Of a stretch of DNA of 39,612 bases, positions 33,776-39,612 are shown one piece after another. The stretch's first letter is position 1, and each line of letters opens with the position of its first letter. Both the position numbers and the translations under genes were made by a program. This DNA is from a virus, in the IMG/VR virus record IMGVR_UViG_3300024502_000023, positions 1 to 39,612 of that record. One strand, written 5' to 3'. The notes below the pieces were generated by a model. The model worked only from the letters and a program-made list of their open reading frames with translations, ran no database searches and was not told where the DNA came from.

Positions 33776-36267
33776 TGGCAAATAATACCATACAAATTCT
33801 TCGTTCATATACAAACACTGCGCCGACATTCCTTTATGACGGTCAGTTAGCATATTCATTTGTCAACGATACATTATACATTGGTAATACTGCACAACAA
33901 GTCAGAGTAATTGGTGGTGCAAATACAGTATCAAGAGTTAACAGTGGTTACAATGTTGCAAACAATGCAACACTACTTGCACAACAAGCTTATGATGCAG
34001 CCAATGCGGCAGGTTCTAGTGCAGCTGTAAACGCAGCTTCATCATATGCAAACTCGGCTTTTGTTAAGGCCAATTCTGCATATGCACAAGCCAACTCTGC
34101 ACAATCACATGCACAGGCAGCATTCAATGCGGCCAATAATGCATCTGTTGCACAGTCTGCATTCATACAGGCCAATGCAGCATTTGCGGCAGCCAATAAT
34201 AATGCAAATACAATTACTCTGGTACAAGGTGTTGATACCTTCCAGAACACATTGATTACGGCTGCACAGACACATGCAAGTCAAGCCTTTAACCGTGCAA
34301 ACGGTGCATTGTCTAACACTGGCGGCACAATTAACGGTTCACTGAGCATTTCCCAAGACTTACAAGTATCAGGAAACCTGGTCGTTCTAGGAAATGTGGT
34401 AAACGTATCTACATCCGAAGTCTATGTAAATGATCCTTTGTTGTTCCTGGCGAACAATAACACCACGGATGCAGTCGATATCGGTATTGTGGGCCAGTAC
34501 AGTAACCTTGGTGCAAATACCAATACCGGTTTGTTCCGTGATCCTAATCTGAAAGAATGGATTTTCTTCCAGGGATACACAGCCAGAACAGGTTCAAACA
34601 ACCTAATTAATATTGCACACCCATCGTTTACATATGCAAACGTATATGCAAGCACATTCAAGGGCAGTGTAATTGCAAACACAATATTTGTTGGTGGTAT
34701 TAATGTACAACCACATATGGTCGCAACATTTGTTCACGCAAATGTGGCAGCCAACATTGCAAACTCTGCCGGTGTATATGCAAACGGTGCATTCGTACAA
34801 GCCAACGGTGCATTTATTGCTGCGAATACAGCAGACGGTAAGGCCGTTACGGCTGGTAACTATGCGAACTCAGCCTTTGCACAAGCAAACAATGTAACCG
34901 CAGCATCAACATATGCAAACGGTGCATTCGTACAAGCCAATTCTGCTTATGCATATGCAAACACATTGTCTGGTGGTATCACATCAGCGGGTGTTTATGC
35001 AAACGGTGCATTCATACAGGCAAATTCTGGTTATTCTTTCGCAAATAACACCTATGTTTACACTCAAGTAACTTATGGTGTTGCCGAAGGCGCAGCCACA
35101 AAGGCACAACAGGCATGGGACACTGCAAATGCTGCGTATGCGGTCGCAAACACTGGTGTTCCAGGTCAGGCAACAGACCAATCTGCCAGAGACCAAGCTA
35201 ATTCTGCGTATGCACAAGCCAACTCTGCATCTTTATATGCAAACGGTGCGTTCAGACAAGCTAATGCATCTTTCTTAGTAGCCAATAATGCATCCAACAA
35301 TGCAACAAGTGCTGGTTTATATGCAAACGGTGCATTCAGACAAGCAAACTCATCGTATGAACAGGCAAATACAAATGCCACAAACCTAATAACTGTTGGT
35401 GTCTATGCAAACGGTTCGTTTATACAGGCAAATGCTGCATTTGAACAAGCAAATCTAGCCTTCACAGCAGGTGGTATCACCGCAGGTTCATATGCAAACT
35501 CCGCATTTCTGAAGGCAAATGCTGCATACGGATTTGCAAACACAGTTTATTCTAGTTATGCATACCCAGCTTATGAGAACGCAATTGCGGCAGGCAACTA
35601 TGCAAACTCTGCTTTCAAGTATGCCAACTCAGCATATCTACACGCAAATGCATCTTTTGCATATGCAAACACACTGAACTCCACAATTGGTGGACTTTCT
35701 GGTGTAGATTTAACACAGAATACGTTAATAACTGTTGCACAAACACAAGCAGATTATGCATTCTTAGCTGCCAATTCTGCATCTTTATATGCAAATGGTG
35801 CATTTATACAGGCAAATGCAGCCTTTGGTGTTGCAAACAATGCTTTACCAAAATCTGGTGGTACAATCACAGGTACATTGACTGTACAGGGATTCACCAC
35901 ACTACAATCAAATACATACGCAACGCATGTTTTACCTGCGGCGAACGTAGCCTATGATTTGGGTGCACCGAATAGAAGATGGAAAAAATTATGGTTGGCC
36001 GGTAATACAATTGACCTTGGTGGTGCGGAGATTTCTGCAAACAATGGTGCAATATCTTTGACCAGTGATACTGGTGCAACATTTACCATCTCAGGAACAT
36101 CTGGTTCAGCAGTTGGTTTCTTTGATTATGTACAAGCAAATTCAACCGCATCGTCAACTTCCACAACAACAGGTTCTATTGTTGTTGCTGGTGGTATTGG
36201 TGCAGCAGGTAATGTAAATATTGGTGGTGCATTAACAGCGAATTTAATTTCTGGTGGTACATTCTAA
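33775..36267 (+). CDS. Long repeat-rich tail fibre
   Basis: The 830-residue product starts with TIQILRSYTNTAPTFLYDGQ, a module also found in altered form at the start of the next gene. Most of the protein is repeats of the YANGAFxQANxxF type broken by QGVDxxQNTLI elements and the ADGKAVTAGNYANSAF cassette. Residues about 190-280 are a beta module (SISQDLQVSGNLVVLGNVVN, VDIGIVGQYSN, LFRDPNLKEW) shared with the next gene. The C-terminus has YDLGAPNRRWKKLWLAGNTI and a TGSIVVAGGIGAAGNVNIGG stretch. The repeats suggest a trimeric helical rod. It has no S74 chaperone of its own. Confidence 0.82.
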   Translation: MANNTIQILRSYTNTAPTFLYDGQLAYSFVNDTLYIGNTAQQVRVIGGANTVSRVNSGYNVANNATLLAQQAYDAANAAGSSAAVNAASSYANSAFVKANSAYAQANSAQSHAQAAFNAANNASVAQSAFIQANAAFAAANNNANTITLVQGVDTFQNTLITAAQTHASQAFNRANGALSNTGGTINGSLSISQDLQVSGNLVVLGNVVNVSTSEVYVNDPLLFLANNNTTDAVDIGIVGQYSNLGANTNTGLFRDPNLKEWIFFQGYTARTGSNNLINIAHPSFTYANVYASTFKGSVIANTIFVGGINVQPHMVATFVHANVAANIANSAGVYANGAFVQANGAFIAANTADGKAVTAGNYANSAFAQANNVTAASTYANGAFVQANSAYAYANTLSGGITSAGVYANGAFIQANSGYSFANNTYVYTQVTYGVAEGAATKAQQAWDTANAAYAVANTGVPGQATDQSARDQANSAYAQANSASLYANGAFRQANASFLVANNASNNATSAGLYANGAFRQANSSYEQANTNATNLITVGVYANGSFIQANAAFEQANLAFTAGGITAGSYANSAFLKANAAYGFANTVYSSYAYPAYENAIAAGNYANSAFKYANSAYLHANASFAYANTLNSTIGGLSGVDLTQNTLITVAQTQADYAFLAANSASLYANGAFIQANAAFGVANNALPKSGGTITGTLTVQGFTTLQSNTYATHVLPAANVAYDLGAPNRRWKKLWLAGNTIDLGGAEISANNGAISLTSDTGATFTISGTSGSAVGFFDYVQANSTASSTSTTTGSIVVAGGIGAAGNVNIGGALTANLISGGTF
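34008..35862 (+). repeat. Array of YANGAFxQAN-coding direct repeats
   Basis: Near-identical DNA units such as TATGCAAACGGTGCATTC followed by a .ACAAGCCAA-type sequence recur many times across this part of the fibre gene, for example near 34779, 34914, 34997, 35237 and 35319. Units are in frame and irregularly spaced, so recombination between them would change rod length without a frameshift. Confidence 0.75.
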
Positions 36268-36279
36268 ATATATTATAAT
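36264..36279 (+). promoter_or_regulatory. Possible promoter between the two long fibre genes
   Basis: TCTAAATA (one mismatch to the late core TATAAATA) overlaps the end of the upstream gene and is followed by TATAAT (36274-36279). A start after the first motif would give a leader of about 25 bases containing AAGG (36293-36296), 5 bases before the ATG at 36302. This is weak evidence only. Confidence 0.25.
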
Positions 36280-36301
36280 TGTCTAAAATAGTAAGGTAAC
36301 A

Positions 36302-39300
36302 ATGGCTGCAGGTAACAATACCCCGATTCAGTTATATCACTCAAATACCTCCGGTAGTGTACCAACCTCTGCCAATTTAATTATTGGTGAATTGGCAATT
36401 AATGTACCTGACGGTAAAATATTCTACAAAGACGCATCCAATAATGTAAATGTAATTGCAACCACATCTTCTGTACTTGGTTTCTTTCCAAAAATTACCT
36501 TTAGTGGTGATAGTACAGAACAATATACGGCTGCAGCACCATATGCATATTCAAATGCTTCTTTTCTAAAGGCAAATTCTGCATACGAGAGCCAGAATGT
36601 AACTGGAACTTATGCAAATGCGGCCTATGCACAAGCAAATACAGCCACAACTAACGCAGCAACGGCAGACTCTAAAGCTGTGGCGGCAGGTTCTTATGCA
36701 AACGCAGCCTTCACAACTGCAAATAATAACTCTGCATCTATTACAGATTTGCAAGGTGTTAATCTTACACAGAACACCAACATTTCAAATGTAAATACCT
36801 TTGCAGGTAAGGCATTTGACCAGGCAAATACAAACACAATCAACATCACCAATTTACAGGGTGTTGATACTACACAAAACACCAGTATTTCTTCTGCATT
36901 CTTGCAGGCAAATTCTGCATATGCGTTAGCAAACCTACTGTCTACTGGTTCTGCTCTAGATAGTTTTGCGAGAGAGGTTGCAACAGGTGCTTTCATACAA
37001 GCCAATGCGGCCTTTATTGTTGCAAACAATGCCGTTGCAAACACAGCAACAATTACTCTTGCTGGAAATTTAAATGTACCAGGTTATGCAAATGTGTCAC
37101 AGAGAATGCACGTTGGCACAGGAGACTATACACTTCTACCTAACCTGATTGCACAGTTCACTGGTACATCTGATTACTATTCACAGGTCAACCAACAGAA
37201 CCTATCAGGTAAGGGCACCGCAGACTTTGTTGCAACCGCAAACAACGGTACAGACTCTGTAAACTATGTTGACATGGGTATTGCAGGTGGTAATTACGAT
37301 AACACCACACCAAACGCATTCACCTTTGTACAACCAAATGATGGTTACTTCATGGTGGTGGGTAATCCATCACAGAATTATGGTGGTAATGTTTACTTTG
37401 GTACAGCAGGTTCAGGTTCATTCGCTGACATTGTATTCATTCAAGGTACAGGCCTAGACCAAACTGCAAGATTTAGATACAACGGTAACGTAGAAATCTA
37501 CCGTCCGTTGGTTGCAAACAGTTTCACCACATCTTCTGGCATAAATGTATTGACATATGCACAAGATGCAAATACTTATCTACAAAATTTAATTTCTCAA
37601 AAGGTAAGTAAGTCTGGTGACACCATGACTGGTGCTTTGACAATCAATGCATCAGCATCAGCAAACGCATTGGTCATTAGTGGCAACGTAGCTATCTCAC
37701 AAGACCTTCGTGTATCAGGCAATCTATATTTGGGTGGAAATGCAACAACCATTTCATCCAATAATCTGACATTAAGTGATTCATTAATTTATCTTGCAGA
37801 TGGAAATCCAACAGACTTGGTGGATATTGGTTTTGTCGGTGCATACAATGATGGCACCTACAAACACACAGGTTTTGCAAGAGACCATTCAGATGACAAG
37901 TGGAAACTATTTGATTCTGTAACAGACGAACCTAATACCACAATCAATTTTGCACAAGCAACATACGGTACATTAAAGGTTGGTGGTCTGGAATCTAATT
38001 CTGCAATCATCAAAGGTGTGAACCTGTTTGATTATGCAAACATCATTCACACTCATGCAAACACTGCATACAACAGAGCAAACGGTACAGTACAGTCGAT
38101 AGCAGTCATATCAACCGACCGCCTGGTACAAAGCGCAACAACAGGTAATGTAACAATTGATTTGGCAACTTCTGGTGTAATTGCTGGAACATATACTTAC
38201 CCACAATTACAAGTTGATTCATACGGTCGTGTAACAACAATTAGCAATCAAACTCCAGTTACTTCTTTCAACACAAGAACTGGTGCGGTTACTCTACAAC
38301 TGGCTGATATTACAAATACACTGGGTTATACACCAGAAAATGCGAACACCGCAGCAGCCAACCTTGCACTGATTGCTGGTATCAATGCGACACAGAATAC
38401 AGATATATTCAATGCAACTGATATTGCAACTACTGCAAGAGATAGATTAGTAATTGTATCTCAAGATGCAAACTCTGCATCATCATATGCAAACTCAGGA
38501 TTCATGGTTGCAAATGCAGCCAGTTCATATGCAAATTCTGGATACCAACAGGCCAACTCTGCATACACACTGGCAACCGTTGCAGTTGATAACGCATTGG
38601 CTGGTAGTACATATGCCAACGGTGCATTCTTAAAGGCAAATTCTGCATACGAGAGCCAGAATGTAACTGGCACTTATGCTAATAGTTCTTATCAGCAAGC
38701 AAACTCAGCTGCACTATATGCCAACGGTGCATTCATACAAGCCAACTCTGCATATGGAAGCCAGAACGTAACTGGTACCTATGCAAATTCTGCATATGAT
38801 AGGGCAAACTCAGCATACATTCTTGCACAAGGTGCTTATAATACTGCAAACGCAGGTGTAACTGCTGGTCTTGCATTCATTCAGGCAAACGCAGCATTCG
38901 AACAAGCCAATGCATCGTATGCAAGTCAGAATGTAACTGGTACATATGCGAATTCTGCATACACACAGGCCAACCTGGCAATTACAAACGCATCAGCAGG
39001 TTCTTCATATGCAAACTCCGCATTTGATAAAGCCAATGCTGCATATGCATCACAAAATACCACCGGTACATATGCAAACTCTGCATACACAAGAGCCAAT
39101 ACAGCCGTAAACAATGCAGCCGTTGCTGATGCAAAGGCTGTATCTGCTGGTTCTTATGCGAATTCTGCTTATGAAATGGCAAACAATGCATTCGTTGCTG
39201 GTGGTTTGATTGCTGGTTCTTATGCGAACTCTGCGTTCTTAAAGGCCAATGCGGCTTACGAAAGTCAAAACACAACTGGTGTCTATGCAAATGCAGCTTT

Positions 39301-39612
39301 CAATAAGGCAAACACCGGAACACTCATTGCTCAGGCAGCCTATGATTATGCAAACAGTGTTGCGATTGCAACTGGTTTCTTAACAACAATCATTTGGAAC
39401 GTAGATACATTTACTGGTGATGGTTCAAACACACAGTTTGCTTTGAGTACAACTCCAGTTGCGGCAAACAACGTTACAGTCAACTATAACGGTGCAACTT
39501 TATTAAGAAGTGCATATACATTAGACTTAAACAATATTGTATTCTCATCACCACCAGCCAACGGTGCACAGATTGAAGTTACAGTTACAAGACCATTGGT
39601 TAATGAAGGATA
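36302..39612 (+). CDS. Very long mosaic tail fibre (3' end at or beyond window edge)
   Basis: The frame is open from the ATG at 36302 to the window end: 1,103 residues, then TA, so a stop could fall exactly there. The start NNTPIQLYHSNTSGSV and GELAINVPDGKIFYKD is a common fibre N-terminal module. Next come ANSAY repeats and two QGVNxTQNT elements, a beta domain (about 265-405: AQFTGTSDYYSQVNQQN, TADFVATANNGTD) shared with the fibre gene at 20029, and a second module (about 460-555: AISQDLRVSGNLYLGGN, VDIGFVGAYND, KWKLFDSV) shared with the previous gene. It ends with more repeats and a beta region (TFTGDGSNTQFALSTTPVAA). Confidence 0.85.
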   Translation, partial: MAAGNNTPIQLYHSNTSGSVPTSANLIIGELAINVPDGKIFYKDASNNVNVIATTSSVLGFFPKITFSGDSTEQYTAAAPYAYSNASFLKANSAYESQNVTGTYANAAYAQANTATTNAATADSKAVAAGSYANAAFTTANNNSASITDLQGVNLTQNTNISNVNTFAGKAFDQANTNTINITNLQGVDTTQNTSISSAFLQANSAYALANLLSTGSALDSFAREVATGAFIQANAAFIVANNAVANTATITLAGNLNVPGYANVSQRMHVGTGDYTLLPNLIAQFTGTSDYYSQVNQQNLSGKGTADFVATANNGTDSVNYVDMGIAGGNYDNTTPNAFTFVQPNDGYFMVVGNPSQNYGGNVYFGTAGSGSFADIVFIQGTGLDQTARFRYNGNVEIYRPLVANSFTTSSGINVLTYAQDANTYLQNLISQKVSKSGDTMTGALTINASASANALVISGNVAISQDLRVSGNLYLGGNATTISSNNLTLSDSLIYLADGNPTDLVDIGFVGAYNDGTYKHTGFARDHSDDKWKLFDSVTDEPNTTINFAQATYGTLKVGGLESNSAIIKGVNLFDYANIIHTHANTAYNRANGTVQSIAVISTDRLVQSATTGNVTIDLATSGVIAGTYTYPQLQVDSYGRVTTISNQTPVTSFNTRTGAVTLQLADITNTLGYTPENANTAAANLALIAGINATQNTDIFNATDIATTARDRLVIVSQDANSASSYANSGFMVANAASSYANSGYQQANSAYTLATVAVDNALAGSTYANGAFLKANSAYESQNVTGTYANSSYQQANSAALYANGAFIQANSAYGSQNVTGTYANSAYDRANSAYILAQGAYNTANAGVTAGLAFIQANAAFEQANASYASQNVTGTYANSAYTQANLAITNASAGSSYANSAFDKANAAYASQNTTGTYANSAYTRANTAVNNAAVADAKAVSAGSYANSAYEMANNAFVAGGLIAGSYANSAFLKANAAYESQNTTGVYANAAFNKANTGTLIAQAAYDYANSVAIATGFLTTIIWNVDTFTGDGSNTQFALSTTPVAANNVTVNYNGATLLRSAYTLDLNNIVFSSPPANGAQIEVTVTRPLVNEG
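36567..36606 (+). repeat. 40-base exact direct repeat, copy 1
   Basis: This copy matches 38631-38670 exactly and encodes KANSAYESQNVTG in the same frame. The copies are 2,064 bases (688 codons) apart, so recombination between them would delete the central modules in frame. Confidence 0.85.
38631..38670 (+). repeat. 40-base exact direct repeat, copy 2
   Basis: This is the second copy of the sequence at 36567-36606. The bases just beyond it diverge (CACTTATGCTAAT against AACTTATGCAAAT). It lies inside the ANSAY repeat tract of the last fibre gene. Confidence 0.85.

Noticed and set aside
34008-35862. CRISPR-like regular repeats
   Set aside because: The repeats are in-frame coding units of an Ala/Asn-rich fibre with irregular spacing and no unique spacers or cas genes.
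29655-39612. Diversity-generating retroelement for fibre variation
   Set aside because: No reverse transcriptase, template/variable repeat pair or adenine-biased variation was seen; repeat recombination is enough to explain the pattern.

Overview
The window is part of the genome of a tailed, contractile-tail phage (myovirus) of the broad T4-like group. It carries recognisable homologues of T4 gp33 (3' end only), gp59, gp32, gp26, gp4, gp48, gp53, gp27, gp5, gp25, gp6, gp7 and gp8, packed with almost no intergenic DNA, with ATGA-type overlaps. The DNA is AT-rich. The baseplate proteins differ enough from T4 (split spike, enlarged gp8, a ~2,100-residue protein with a DUF4815-like region, long Ala/Asn-rich fibres) to suggest an aquatic, cyanophage- or pelagimyophage-like relative rather than an enterobacterial phage. 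The host cannot be named from this sequence.

Layout. (1) 1-2768, plus strand: replication/late-transcription cluster, gp33 end, gp59 helicase loader, a HAD-type deoxyribonucleotidase and gp32 SSB, interrupted by an antisense GIY-YIG homing endonuclease (672-1250). gp32 has a leader with a hairpin and CCGTAATA repeats that looks like an autoregulatory site. A bidirectional UUCG-loop terminator at 2773-2797 separates this cluster from (2). (2) 2796-8574, minus strand, read right to left: gp4 head-completion nuclease, an unassigned conserved protein, a gp19-fold tail-tube-like protein, gp26, a short gp51-like reading frame, and two large coiled-coil/hydrophobic proteins. One of these carries a muralytic-looking domain and is the best tape-measure candidate. 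(3) 8607-23134, plus strand, starting at a late-promoter motif: gp48, gp53, gp27-like hub, spike OB protein, spike needle, an unknown protein, gp25, gp6, gp7-like, a fibre-like protein and gp8. (4) 23144-39612, plus strand: the giant structural protein, a small coiled-coil protein, an S74-chaperone fibre, a fibre-tip-like protein, two small structural proteins and two very long repeat-rich fibre proteins, the last running off the window.

Most notable points. gp26 ends on a perfect -1 slippery heptamer (T TTT TTC) with a Shine-Dalgarno-like GGAGGG upstream, and the -1 frame runs directly into the short gp51-like frame. This predicts a programmed frameshift like that of tail-assembly chaperones (lambda G/GT, P2 E/E'), just before the putative tape-measure gene. 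The spike is encoded in two genes and lacks a visible gp5 lysozyme; a lysozyme-like domain is instead in the minus-strand tape-measure candidate. The needle ends in an HxH motif like iron-binding spike tips. A GYT-type beta module recurs in gp6, gp7-like, gp8 and the giant protein, and the fibre genes share mosaic modules and long in-frame direct repeats. No tRNA, CRISPR, integrase or insertion sequence was seen.
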